From assembly GCF_002159265.1 (NCBI RefSeq), contig NZ_NFHG01000011.1, positions 42,595-106,594 on the forward strand: a stretch of DNA of 64,000 nt, read 5' to 3'. Source of the DNA: Flavonifractor sp. An82. Its GTDB lineage: Bacteria > Bacillota > Clostridia > Oscillospirales > Oscillospiraceae. The position numbers were made by a program, and so were the translations under genes. The notes below the pieces were generated by a model. That model had not been told where the DNA came from, did no database searches, and saw only the letters and a list, made by a program, of their open reading frames with translations. How positions within the stretch are numbered: the stretch's first letter is position 1; each line of letters starts with the position of its first letter. Below are positions 25,190-33,727 of the stretch, piece by piece.

Positions 25190-25745
25190 TCTGGTGGTAA
25201 AAGAAAGTATCCAGGCAACCGAAAGCGCCGTCAAGCTGGCCGGAACAGGGTTGAAGAATGTAGCGGCTCTGCTGCTGGCCCTCTCCAAAGAGGACTACAA
25301 GGTGGTGGGTAAAACCAGCTCCCGGCGGCTTGCCAGGGACCCATCTCCGGCCGAGGTGGTTCGGGTCAAACAAGAAGATATGGGGAAATTTCAGAAACTT
25401 GCCAGGGAGCTGGGTATCCTCTACTTCTTTGCCAGGAAGAAGGGCAGCCAAGGGGAATATGTAAATGTGGTGTCCACACAGAACTACGCCGCCCAGCTGA
25501 ACGCCGCGCTGGAGGCTCTGGGTTATCCCATTCCCGCAAGGACCCAGGAGGAAACGCCAAAAAAAGCGAACCCCCGCGCTCCACAAGAGAAGTCCTTGAG
25601 AGAGCGCGGGATTGGCTCGACACCATCTCCGACGGAGGATGTTGAGCAGCAAAAACCTTCCGTCAAAAAGCGGCTGGAACGGCTGAAAGCCCTATCGGAG
25701 CAGACACGCACCGGGCCGGAAAAGGTTCGGGAAAGAACAAGATAA
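25164..25745 (+). CDS. PcfB-family (DUF3801) protein
   Basis: The 193-residue product starts at ATG 25164 (MDVSGETADLVVKESIQATE). The conserved DUF3801 part spans about 1-125: AVKLAGTGLKNVAALLLALS, RVKQEDMGKFQKLARELGIL and YFFARKKGSQGEYVNVVSTQ. The rest is a disordered basic tail. In Enterococcus pCF10 PcfB is a relaxosome adaptor that links relaxase to the coupling protein, and a similar role is likely. It overlaps the upstream gene by 26 bases. Confidence 0.85.
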   Translation: MDVSGETADLVVKESIQATESAVKLAGTGLKNVAALLLALSKEDYKVVGKTSSRRLARDPSPAEVVRVKQEDMGKFQKLARELGILYFFARKKGSQGEYVNVVSTQNYAAQLNAALEALGYPIPARTQEETPKKANPRAPQEKSLRERGIGSTPSPTEDVEQQKPSVKKRLERLKALSEQTRTGPEKVRERTR

Positions 25746-25760
25746 CAGGAGGAATCACCA

Positions 25761-26633
25761 ATGAATATCAGCGACCTTATCAAAAACAAATCCGTCCGTG
25801 ACCAGGCGTGGCTGGAGGAACGCCGGGCTGAACGCGGCAACCTGTCAGAAATGCGAGATGTGGCACTTGAGGAAATCACCACCAACCCGGAGATGTACCA
25901 GAAATACCTGGACTTGCAGGCAAACAATATCAGTTGCAGCGCCGGAAATGTGGCGCTGACCCTGTTCCAGCTAAAAGGGGCCACCAAAATCGGGACCATC
26001 AGCTTTTGGCACGAACAGGGGCGCTATGTCCAGGACGAGGCCATGAAAAGCGGGGCCAAGGTATTCGTTCCTTCCCGGAACGGGCAGCGCCGGGGCTATC
26101 TTATGGGAGACTACTACGATGTGAGCCAGACTATCGGCAGACCCATCAAGGAACCGGTCCCTTTGATAGAGAACACTGCCAGAATGGAGACGGCCCTGGG
26201 GGCCCTGATGAATTATTCCCCGGTTCCCATTGTGGAGCAGGGAGGTATGCCGACGCCTGCCCGATATGATGAAACACATCTCTGCCTTGCCATTGATCCC
26301 AGCTACGGGGAGCTGGAGGTATTTTCGGCCCTGGCTACCGAAATCGGTTATGCCCAGGCCCACGACAAAGGCCGCAACATCGACTTCGACCGGGAGACCT
26401 ACCGGGTAGACGCCGAGAGCGTCAGCTATATGCTTTGCCGTCGTTTTGGGGTTGACTGCAAGCCGCCCCAGGCCGCGGAGCTGGCCCAGCTCTATGAGGG
26501 CTATGAACCGTCTGACCGGGGCGAGGCCCTGGAACAGCTCCGCAAAACGACCCGCAATATGGGCGATGGCATTGACCGGGCCATTCAGCCCAGACAGCAG
26601 GAACGGAGCCGCAGACATTTGGGCGCACGATAA
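25761..26633 (+). CDS. ArdC-like protein without protease motif
   Basis: A 290-residue protein with GGAGG before ATG 25761. The middle resembles the ArdC N-terminal ssDNA-binding domain (QANNISCSAGNVALTLFQLK, GTISFWHEQGRYVQDEAMKS, GAKVFVPS, then YYDVSQTIG). The later part (DETHLCLAIDPSYGELEVFS, TEIGYAQAHDKGRN, ESVSYMLCRRFGVD) follows the ArdC/LtrC layout, but where the metalloprotease helix would give HExxH the sequence is not conserved. The same loss is seen in its element B homologue. A structural or ssDNA-protecting role is inferred. Confidence 0.78.
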   Translation: MNISDLIKNKSVRDQAWLEERRAERGNLSEMRDVALEEITTNPEMYQKYLDLQANNISCSAGNVALTLFQLKGATKIGTISFWHEQGRYVQDEAMKSGAKVFVPSRNGQRRGYLMGDYYDVSQTIGRPIKEPVPLIENTARMETALGALMNYSPVPIVEQGGMPTPARYDETHLCLAIDPSYGELEVFSALATEIGYAQAHDKGRNIDFDRETYRVDAESVSYMLCRRFGVDCKPPQAAELAQLYEGYEPSDRGEALEQLRKTTRNMGDGIDRAIQPRQQERSRRHLGAR

Positions 26634-26674
26634 GGGGGCGTGTCCCCCTGGGGGAGAGTACGCCGCCGTTCCCC

Positions 26675-26750
26675 GTCCGTCAAGGCCGGCGATTGCTGGC
26701 GCAATCGCCGCGAGCCGCCCAGTTTGCGAACTGGACGGGCCTTGACAGAC
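26675..26750. ncRNA. Candidate structured non-coding element (three-way junction), copy A
   Basis: Closing stem GTCAAGGCC (26679-26687) with GGCCTTGAC (26738-26746), extended by GTC/GAC beyond a 1x1 mismatch. It encloses two hairpins: GGCGATTG-CTGGCG-CAATCGCC and a CCAGTT-TGCG-AACTGG stem. Element B has the same fold at 60634-60703 with a T-A to C-G exchange in the second hairpin. It lies between the ArdC-like gene and a terminator. It could be an RNA or a single-strand DNA structure used in replication of the transferred strand. Confidence 0.6.
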
Positions 26751-26792
26751 GGCGCCCGGCGCCGTTTTCAGTTACCAAGGGGACCACACCCC

Positions 26793-26817
26793 AAAAGCCG
26801 TCCAAGGACGGCTTTTG
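26793..26817 (+). terminator. Rho-independent terminator
   Basis: AAAAGCCGTCC (26793-26803) pairs with GGACGGCTTTT (26806-26816). A matching terminator follows the same element in B (60751-60774). Confidence 0.88.
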
Positions 26818-26846
26818 CTATTCTGGGGGCTGGTGCGCTCCCATCC

Positions 26847-26881
26847 GTGGAATTGCGTCTCACCGTGAGACGCAATTCCAC
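26847..26881. repeat. Element A palindrome, copy 2 (longest)
   Basis: The core GCGTCTCAC-C-GTGAGACGC is extended to 17-base perfect arms. It precedes the secreted-protein gene at 26912, as a family B palindrome does at 61773. Confidence 0.92.
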
Positions 26882-26911
26882 TACCCAATACAAAACTGGA
26901 GGTTTAAGCCA

Positions 26912-27892
26912 ATGAAGAAACGGAAACAGGGCCTCTTTTTATCTGCCATCTTGATCTTGACGCTGGCCGCCTGTCCCACCGCCGCTCTGGCCGCTGAACC
27001 GGAAGAAGGCACAGAACCGGCCCAGACGCCGCCGGTGGTGGAAACAGTTCCCCCCGCCCCATCTGCGGTCTATCCGGCGGAAGTCAATGCCTATGAGGAA
27101 AACGGAGCCTACTATCTGGAAAAGGTATATTACCTTTCCAGAGAAGATGATCCTTCCACCATTCCAACCGGAGACTTTGACAGGGAAGGGCGGACATATA
27201 CCCTTCTGGATATTCTGAAAAACGATCAGACGGAGACAGATACAAAGGAGCATATCGAGGTTATCACGCGGGACATGGACACCAAGGATATGGCCGAGAT
27301 TATCCAACTTCTGGAGCCAGAGCTGGAAATCACCACCGAGGACGGCTATACCGGCGTTCTGGTCCCGGATTATACCAGCATCCAGGTGGAGGCGGCAGGG
27401 TACAAGACCAGCAGCCGCACCGTCTCCGCCACCCGTACCTATCCCAATTTATCCAACGCCGATGTATCGCTGATCCCCAAAACGGTGGAGGACGGCGGAC
27501 GGACATTAACGCTGGCCGACGTGCAGTGGCAGGAGGCGGCAACCGACCAGATGGATGGTTACGACCTGGCAATCCGTTATAATGCTACTGCTACTTATAC
27601 CGGCACTGCTACCAGCAAATATGCCACCGGCTACACCGTAACCGCCGACTACAAAGGAGAGATCACCCGGACGAACTGTGATACGGTAATCTACACTGCC
27701 GTATTTGCGTCTCACGGTGAGACGCAAAATACAGAGCTCACGGAGGCAGGAACCGAGGCAGAATCCAAGGCCAGTTTTGACGCGCGGCTGGTCCTGATCC
27801 CGCTGGGTGCTGTGTTCCTGGGCGGGGCCGGATATGGCGGCTGGCGGCTGATGAAATACCTGCGCGACAAGAAACGGGGGTATGTAAAATGA
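26912..27892 (+). CDS. Secreted, membrane-anchored element protein
   Basis: A 326-residue protein from ATG 26912 with GGAGG at nine bases. The signal peptide KKRKQGLFLSAILILTLAAC ends near residue 30 (ALAAEPEE). An extracellular region has SAVYPAEVNAYEENGAYYLE, YYLSREDDPSTIPTGDFDRE and EDGYTGVLVPDYTSIQVEAA. One C-terminal membrane helix (LVLIPLGAVFLGGAGYGGW) precedes a basic tail. The palindrome at 27704-27728 encodes ASHGETQN inside the gene. Element B keeps only the first 144 residues of the homologue. A cell-surface function in mating is likely but unproven. The stop overlaps the sortase start. Confidence 0.82.
   Translation: MKKRKQGLFLSAILILTLAACPTAALAAEPEEGTEPAQTPPVVETVPPAPSAVYPAEVNAYEENGAYYLEKVYYLSREDDPSTIPTGDFDREGRTYTLLDILKNDQTETDTKEHIEVITRDMDTKDMAEIIQLLEPELEITTEDGYTGVLVPDYTSIQVEAAGYKTSSRTVSATRTYPNLSNADVSLIPKTVEDGGRTLTLADVQWQEAATDQMDGYDLAIRYNATATYTGTATSKYATGYTVTADYKGEITRTNCDTVIYTAVFASHGETQNTELTEAGTEAESKASFDARLVLIPLGAVFLGGAGYGGWRLMKYLRDKKRGYVK
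27704..27728. repeat. Element A palindrome, copy 3, inside a coding sequence
   Basis: TTTGCGTCTCAC-G-GTGAGACGCAAA, in frame within the secreted-protein gene, adding ASHGETQN to the protein. Confidence 0.92.
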
Positions 27893-28674
27893 AGAAAACG
27901 CTATATTCCATGTGTGCTGCCTTCTGTTTGGCGGCAGTTCTCACTATACCGGCATCCGCGCTGCAATACACAGTCGGAGCGCCGGATGATTACCTGTTTG
28001 GACGGCCCACCTCTGATGATACGATCTATGTCACCACGGATGAACCGGCAAACACGGACCGCAGCAAATCCGCGGCGCGTATCCCGCCTGCTTTTGGCAG
28101 CCCTACTTCATACACATTGAACGCCGGTGAACTGTTGACGCCCAATCTGGTCAATCAGAACAGCACGACCGGGACGGTGGCTGGTGGCGGCGTAACCGTC
28201 ATGCCGCCTAATTTCAGTCCCAATACCGGCGGTTCCAGCATCGGGGGCAGCATTTCTACGGGCTACACGGAGGTTACGGACGACCTCTATTATTCCGGCG
28301 GTCATTTGGGTACGCTGAAGATCCCTGCTATTGGCCTGACCGTTAAGGTCTACCAGGGAACCGGCAGCAGCACTCTTGCAAAAGGCGCGGGACATTTCTC
28401 CGACACCAGCATTTGGGATGGAAATGTTTGCATTGCTGGTCACAACCGGGGTGTCCGGGACGACTTCGGTGACCTGCATACCCTGGAGCCGGGCGATACT
28501 GTTACCTGGACTACCAAGCTGGGCATGCGGACTTATGAGGTTGTCAGCGTTGAGAAGGTATTGGAAACGGATACCAGTGATACGGCGGCTACCAGTGACA
28601 ACCGGATCACCCTTTATACCTGTGTCCGGGATCAGCGTGCCTACCGTTGGATGGTTCAAGCTGTGGAAATTTGA
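27889..28674 (+). CDS. Sortase family transpeptidase
   Basis: A 261-residue secreted enzyme with a signal peptide (KKTLYSMCAAFCLAAVLTIP) and a C-terminal sortase fold. LGTLKIPAIGLTVKVYQG opens the barrel, the catalytic His is in VCIAGHNRGVRDDFG, Cys in RITLYTCVRDQ and Arg in AYRWMVQ. Sortases join surface proteins to peptidoglycan or to pilins. The long disordered linker (about 30-120) is unusual. It is coupled by ATGA to the preceding gene and lies just upstream of the CnaB adhesin, its natural substrate, which has now lost its C-terminal sorting signal. Confidence 0.9.
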   Translation: MKKTLYSMCAAFCLAAVLTIPASALQYTVGAPDDYLFGRPTSDDTIYVTTDEPANTDRSKSAARIPPAFGSPTSYTLNAGELLTPNLVNQNSTTGTVAGGGVTVMPPNFSPNTGGSSIGGSISTGYTEVTDDLYYSGGHLGTLKIPAIGLTVKVYQGTGSSTLAKGAGHFSDTSIWDGNVCIAGHNRGVRDDFGDLHTLEPGDTVTWTTKLGMRTYEVVSVEKVLETDTSDTAATSDNRITLYTCVRDQRAYRWMVQAVEI

Positions 28675-28688
28675 GAGAAAGAATATGT

Positions 28689-28760
28689 ATGAAGCAACTA
28701 CTTTGCCTGCTCCTGGCCCTGATGCTCACTCTAGGGATGCTGCCCATTGGCACTCTATAA
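28689..28760 (+). pseudogene. Orphan signal peptide, gene cut by an AT-rich insertion
   Basis: ATG 28689 encodes only MKQLLCLLLALMLTLGMLP plus four residues, then a stop. It is a signal peptide without a protein. The next 800 bases are AT-rich and carry the HTH-membrane gene, so the original gene was probably interrupted or deleted at about 28758. Confidence 0.6.
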
Positions 28761-28809
28761 GGTAGACGAAACGTAGAGCCTGTTTTTTGTGAGATACACG
28801 ATACGTTGA

Positions 28810-28848
28810 TTGAAATTTATTTGGAGGTTGTTATACTTATAAACAACG
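28810..28848 (+). promoter_or_regulatory. Promoter and dyad upstream of the HTH-membrane gene
   Basis: TTGAAA (28810-28815), 16 bases, TATACT (28832-28837). The -10 lies in a near-palindrome GTTGTT...AACAAC (28828-28848), a probable autoregulatory site. Confidence 0.6.
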
Positions 28849-28861
28849 AGGAGGTGATACG

Positions 28862-29530
28862 ATGGATGCACAGAAATTAGGATTATTTATAGCATCCATT
28901 CGGAAAGAAAGGGGGATGACACAGTCAGAGCTTGCTGCAAAACTGTTTGTATCGGATAAAACCATTAGCAAGTGGGAACGAGGAGCTGGATTTCCAGATA
29001 TTAAAAATATTGAACCGCTTGCAAAGGCACTAGACGTATCCTTGGTCGAATTAATACAGGGAGAACGTAATACAGGCGAGTTCATCAGTACACAGGTGGC
29101 TGAAAAGATGATTGCTGATACAATCACAATTCGTACGTCCAGCAATCACATAGAGCAAGTAGTGGGGAGAATTTTCCTGGCAATTATTCTGTGTGCGGCC
29201 ATATTTGTACTGCTGGTGCTACTGCAATACGGAAGAATTGTATTAATCTCCGTTACTAGCATTTTACTGGGATTGGCAGCGTGGTTCATTCCCGTCAGAC
29301 TGATAATCTGCAAAAGAGAAGTCCGAGCAGCAGTTTATGTCTGGATTAGCATGGGTTTGGCTGCCATGTCGGTTGGAACACAGTTTTTTGATATCTATTG
29401 TAATGTCCAAGCACATGACTGGTCCGCAATAGAGGATACAATTTCTGCACTGTTGCTTGTAGTTGCACTATTTTTGGCAGTGAGCATTATCTTAAATGGC
29501 ATTATGGTGTGGAAACATCGCAAATACTGA
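28862..29530 (+). CDS. XRE-type HTH protein with four membrane helices
   Basis: A 222-residue protein. Residues 1-68 are a typical XRE domain (LGLFIASIRKERGMTQSELA, LFVSDKTISKWERGAGFPDI, ALDVSLVELIQGERN). The rest holds about four membrane helices (VVGRIFLAIILCAAIFVLLV, ISVTSILLGLAAWFIPV and two more). HTH-membrane fusions act as membrane-bound sensors or regulators in Firmicutes. Base composition is much more AT-rich than the element genes on either side, so it is inserted cargo. GAGGAGG precedes ATG 28862. Confidence 0.85.
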   Translation: MDAQKLGLFIASIRKERGMTQSELAAKLFVSDKTISKWERGAGFPDIKNIEPLAKALDVSLVELIQGERNTGEFISTQVAEKMIADTITIRTSSNHIEQVVGRIFLAIILCAAIFVLLVLLQYGRIVLISVTSILLGLAAWFIPVRLIICKREVRAAVYVWISMGLAAMSVGTQFFDIYCNVQAHDWSAIEDTISALLLVVALFLAVSIILNGIMVWKHRKY

Positions 29531-29607
29531 TACTATATACAATAAACACTAGAGGGAGTACGCATTCTGTGTACTCCCTCTTTCTGTATCCAAAAGGAGG
29601 TTATACC

Positions 29608-32600
29608 ATGACACGGAGACTGCTTGCACTTATGCTGTGCATTGTCACTTTATTAAACATTTGTACCGGCTTGGCCGCTGCATCTGATTCCGTTGAAGCT
29701 GCCCTAGGCGAGGTAGACATTTACAACGGCGGATATGAGTTGGGGTATCTATCCATCAACGGTGCAATAAGAAAACAGACTTACACCTATTTTAAGTACC
29801 AGGGAAATGACGGAACAATGAGAGAAGTTCCGGCATATTGTGTCAACCCAACGACAACTGGAGTTCCTAAAGTTGTTGAGCCTGGCCAAAGCGTAAAATA
29901 TCTGGCCGAGGAAAAATCCAGTGATCCCAAGGTGGTGGGCATCATCTCTAACGGCTACCCCCACCGCAGCCTGGGCGAACTGAATTTGGATAACAAGTAT
30001 CAGGCGTATTATGCCACTAAGATGGCTTTGTGGTGTTATCTGATCTCCAGCTGGAACATCAATAATTTGAAGGTCGCCCCCGGCCTCACCGGAGAGGAGC
30101 TGGATAGAGGAAATCGCATCCTGGCCGCCGCCAAGGACATTTATAAGCGCGGCACCACCTACAACTATATGCTCACACCCAAAATGACAGCTACCCCGGA
30201 CCATTCTGTGGCCTATCCTGTCAGCGTCGAGGGTAAGGACTACTATCAGCAGGTATTTACGGCTTGGAGTGAGACATGGGTCTACGATTACGACATTTCT
30301 GTTTCCTTCCAGGACCCCGCCTCCGTTCCAAACGGAACCCGGATCGTCAATATGGACAACAAGGATGTGACTGCTGTTGCGGCAGAATGGACTGGTGATG
30401 GGTATGGCGCTCAATTCAAGGTGTTGTACCCTGCGGAATCCATTCAGAACCAAAGCGGCAGCGTCCAGCTCGCACTGTCTGCATCGGTGGCACAATATGC
30501 TGCTATGTATGCCGTCTGCCAGGAGAAAGACAAGTATGGTGAACTGCAAAATTATATCTGTGATTTGGACAACAATGTGCAACTGGATGTGGCGGCTATC
30601 AGCAATTATTACGACGGCCAGGACCCCGACCCGGACGAGACCGCGCTGAAAATCGTAAAGCTGGAGGAAGGCACAGAAATCCCCCTGGAGGGGGCTGTGT
30701 TCTCCGTCTATGACCCCGAGGGCCGCAAGGTTGGTTCTTTCTCCACTGGGCCGGACGGGACCGTGGTGATCCCCCTGACTCTTGAGGGCCACTATACGGT
30801 GACAGAGGAGATTCCGCCCCGGTATCATCTTCTCCCGGACGAGCGTACCCAGCACGCGGATGTGGAGTACAACAAAGTAGCGACCCTGACCTTCTGGAAC
30901 GCACCCTATGGCTCCTTGCGCGTGGAAAAAAAGAGTAATACCGGCGATTTGCTTTCCGGTGTAACCATCCAGATCAAGCACCTGGAGAGCGGCCAGACCC
31001 GGAGCGGACAAACCACCACCGGAGGGTCCATCACCTTCGACCAGCTGGAGCCGGGCGCATGGGAAGTGCGTGAGCTGGCAGGAATCGAGGGCTGGAAGGC
31101 TGTGACCGATACCGTTCAGACGGTCAATGTGGTATCGGGCGAGGAATCTACCGCGACTATCATCAATGAAGAACTCCCAGGCTTGCGGATCATCAAGTAT
31201 GACCGAAAAACGATGGAACTTATGCCGGATGTGGCCTTTGAGATCTTCCGGGATAATGTTTCCCTGGGCATCTTCCGTACCAATGAACAGGGCGAAATTC
31301 TCCTGGTGAACCAGCCCGAGGGCAGCTATCGGATCGAGGAACGAAACCCTGGAGACGATGAACACATTGTAGACCCCACCCCCCAATATGTGGAGCTGAC
31401 CACGGGTATGGGCATTGTGGAACGGGTATTTTACAATGATCGCCTGCCCGGTATCCATCTTATCAAGGTAGACAGTGCGAACCTCAGCAAACCGATTGCC
31501 AATGTCAAATTCCGCATTGAGGCGGTGGACGGCTCCTGGGGACCGGAGGAGTATACGACTTCGGAGGATGGGACCATCGACCTCTCCAAACTCCCCGTGG
31601 GCGCTTATGTGGTGACTGAATTGGAGTGCCCAGGTTTTGTGATCGATGAACCCCAGCGGATCATCCATCTGGACGGAAATGAGACGGCCCAGTTCGTCTT
31701 TACCAACAGCAAACTGCCTTCTCTCCATCTCACGAAAATCAGTTCGGATGGCTCCGCCCTGGCTGGAGTGACATACAGCCTGACCCGGATTGGAGATGGC
31801 AGCCGATACATGGATCAGACCACTTCCAGCACAGGCACCATCATTTGGGAGGGCTTGCAGCCCGGAGTATATTCCCTGAAGGAAACCGATACAGTATCGG
31901 ACCATATTCTGGACCCCAAGGAATATCATGTGGAATTGTTCCCCGGTAAGGACAGCACCATTGTTTTGGAAAACAACAGACGCCCAAATCTTACCATTTG
32001 GAAACGAGACGCAGACAGCGGCGCCCCCGTGGAGGGTGCGATTTTTCTGGTGAAAGGTGCAGACGGGCATAGTGTGGCGGAGGTGACCACCGGTCCGGAC
32101 GGTTCTGCTAAGGTCCCCAATCTCCTGCCCATGGTCTATGAGGTAATCGAGAAGTCCGTTCCGTCACCTTATCTGCTGGACGCAGACCCCCAGCTTGTGA
32201 CCCTCTACCCCAACCGGGACCGGGATGTATATTTTGAAAACCACAAGGCCCCGACTATCGAAATCATCAAGGAAAATTCCATCACCCATGAACGACTGGC
32301 AAATGTGCGCTTTCAGGTGTGGTATGCCAGCAACGATACGGAGACCGGCGAATACAACGACCTGGGCGTATTCACCACGGACGAGAACGGGCGCATTGAG
32401 CTGACCGGCCCGGCCAACGGCCTGCGCGACGGCTGGTTCCGGGTGAAAGAGCTGGAGCCGCCCACAGGGTTCTCTATCAAGGACAGCGATACCCAGGAGG
32501 CTTTCATCCCTGCCGGAAAGGGGCATACCTTCTTGTTTGAGAACACCCCCTTGTCCGCCCTGATCGTTTACAAGCAGGACAGCGTAAGTGGGGAAGGCTT

Positions 32601-33726
32601 GAGCGGCTGCCGTTTTCAGTTGAGCTATTTAGGCGGTGAGACCAGCGGCAGCGGCGGCACCGTGATCGGCACTTACACCACCTCGGCAAACGGGTCCTTC
32701 ACCGTTACCGGGCTCAAGGCTGGTTATTACATCTGCGAGGAGCTGGAGAGCGACAGCGGCCATGTAATCGACGCCGCGCCCCAGTCCTTCTACATTTCCG
32801 GGAAAGACCAGGATATCGTGACTCTCTACTTTTCTAACGCCCCCAAGGGAGCTGTTCTGGTCAAGAAGGTATCGGCGGCAGATAACACGCCGCTCTCCGA
32901 TGTGGAGTTCCTGGTGACAAAATCGGACGGCTCTGTGGTGGGCGACGCCAACGGCAAGTTCGTGACAGACAGCACCGGCACTTTCCTGGTGGAAGGGGTA
33001 GAACCTGGGACCACGCTGGTCATCAAGGAAACCCGAGCCAAGCCGGGCTATCTGCTGGACGATAGCCGGGGCAAGGCCCCTATGCCTCTCTTGACCGACT
33101 GGCGCAACGAGGTATTGAAACAGGTGGACCCGGAGGCCCGCGAAATCGCGCTGGCCGCCGAGCTTATTACCGAGGGCAGCTTGAATGTCTTTGCCCATCC
33201 CGGAAATGTTGATATGAATAGCCGGATCATCACACTGGACCTCTATGAAATGGGAGAACAGCTCCGTCCTACCGCCCTGGTGGTTACGCTAGAGGCCATC
33301 CAGAACCGTGTCATGGAAAACCGAAAACGCGGCAAGTACACCTGGGTGTTCCTGGACGAAGTGTATCTGTATTTCAAGTACCATTATTCCGGCGAGTTTC
33401 TGTACCGCGCCTGGAAACGGTTCAGAAAGTACGCAGGCATTATGACGGCGGCGACCCAGAATGTGGAGGAGTGCTTAAAGTCCGAAACGGCCCGGCTCAT
33501 GCTGGCAAACTCTGAATTTCTCCTGCTATTCAATCAGGCGGCCACCGACCGGGCGGAGCTGGGCAAGCTCCTTCATATCTCCGATACACAGATGGGCTAC
33601 ATCACCAATGCGGAGCCCGGACACGGCCTTTTGAAGATGGGCGGCTCCCTGGTCCCATTCAACAACTCCATTCCCAAGGATACCGAGCTCTATCGGCTCA
33701 TGTCCACCACACCGGGAGAAAACTGA
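29608..33726 (+). CDS. CnaB-repeat surface adhesin fused to the C-terminal part of VirB4
   Basis: The 1372-residue frame starts at ATG 29608 with AAAGGAGG. A signal peptide (RRLLALMLCIVTLLNI) is followed by a thioester-type head domain (VPAYCVNPTTTGVP near 70-85). Nine CnaB/SpaA-like isopeptide domains (about 350-1150) follow, each starting with a strand such as LRIIKYD, IHLIKVD or LTIWKRD and ending with an F/N pair. The ninth ends at KPGYLLDDSRG. From about residue 1153 the sequence is the last 220 residues of a VirB4 ATPase (LLTDWRNEVLKQVDPEAREI, Walker B YTWVFLDEVYLYF, TAATQNVEECLK). A deletion near 33060 joined two genes in frame; the adhesin has lost its sorting signal and VirB4 its Walker A. 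Confidence 0.88.
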   Translation: MTRRLLALMLCIVTLLNICTGLAAASDSVEAALGEVDIYNGGYELGYLSINGAIRKQTYTYFKYQGNDGTMREVPAYCVNPTTTGVPKVVEPGQSVKYLAEEKSSDPKVVGIISNGYPHRSLGELNLDNKYQAYYATKMALWCYLISSWNINNLKVAPGLTGEELDRGNRILAAAKDIYKRGTTYNYMLTPKMTATPDHSVAYPVSVEGKDYYQQVFTAWSETWVYDYDISVSFQDPASVPNGTRIVNMDNKDVTAVAAEWTGDGYGAQFKVLYPAESIQNQSGSVQLALSASVAQYAAMYAVCQEKDKYGELQNYICDLDNNVQLDVAAISNYYDGQDPDPDETALKIVKLEEGTEIPLEGAVFSVYDPEGRKVGSFSTGPDGTVVIPLTLEGHYTVTEEIPPRYHLLPDERTQHADVEYNKVATLTFWNAPYGSLRVEKKSNTGDLLSGVTIQIKHLESGQTRSGQTTTGGSITFDQLEPGAWEVRELAGIEGWKAVTDTVQTVNVVSGEESTATIINEELPGLRIIKYDRKTMELMPDVAFEIFRDNVSLGIFRTNEQGEILLVNQPEGSYRIEERNPGDDEHIVDPTPQYVELTTGMGIVERVFYNDRLPGIHLIKVDSANLSKPIANVKFRIEAVDGSWGPEEYTTSEDGTIDLSKLPVGAYVVTELECPGFVIDEPQRIIHLDGNETAQFVFTNSKLPSLHLTKISSDGSALAGVTYSLTRIGDGSRYMDQTTSSTGTIIWEGLQPGVYSLKETDTVSDHILDPKEYHVELFPGKDSTIVLENNRRPNLTIWKRDADSGAPVEGAIFLVKGADGHSVAEVTTGPDGSAKVPNLLPMVYEVIEKSVPSPYLLDADPQLVTLYPNRDRDVYFENHKAPTIEIIKENSITHERLANVRFQVWYASNDTETGEYNDLGVFTTDENGRIELTGPANGLRDGWFRVKELEPPTGFSIKDSDTQEAFIPAGKGHTFLFENTPLSALIVYKQDSVSGEGLSGCRFQLSYLGGETSGSGGTVIGTYTTSANGSFTVTGLKAGYYICEELESDSGHVIDAAPQSFYISGKDQDIVTLYFSNAPKGAVLVKKVSAADNTPLSDVEFLVTKSDGSVVGDANGKFVTDSTGTFLVEGVEPGTTLVIKETRAKPGYLLDDSRGKAPMPLLTDWRNEVLKQVDPEAREIALAAELITEGSLNVFAHPGNVDMNSRIITLDLYEMGEQLRPTALVVTLEAIQNRVMENRKRGKYTWVFLDEVYLYFKYHYSGEFLYRAWKRFRKYAGIMTAATQNVEECLKSETARLMLANSEFLLLFNQAATDRAELGKLLHISDTQMGYITNAEPGHGLLKMGGSLVPFNNSIPKDTELYRLMSTTPGEN

Positions 33727-33727
33727 T

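Noticed and set aside
29749..32070. 773-codon open frame on the minus strand
   Set aside because: It is antisense to the CnaB repeats; repetitive codon use keeps it open. No ribosome site or known motifs.
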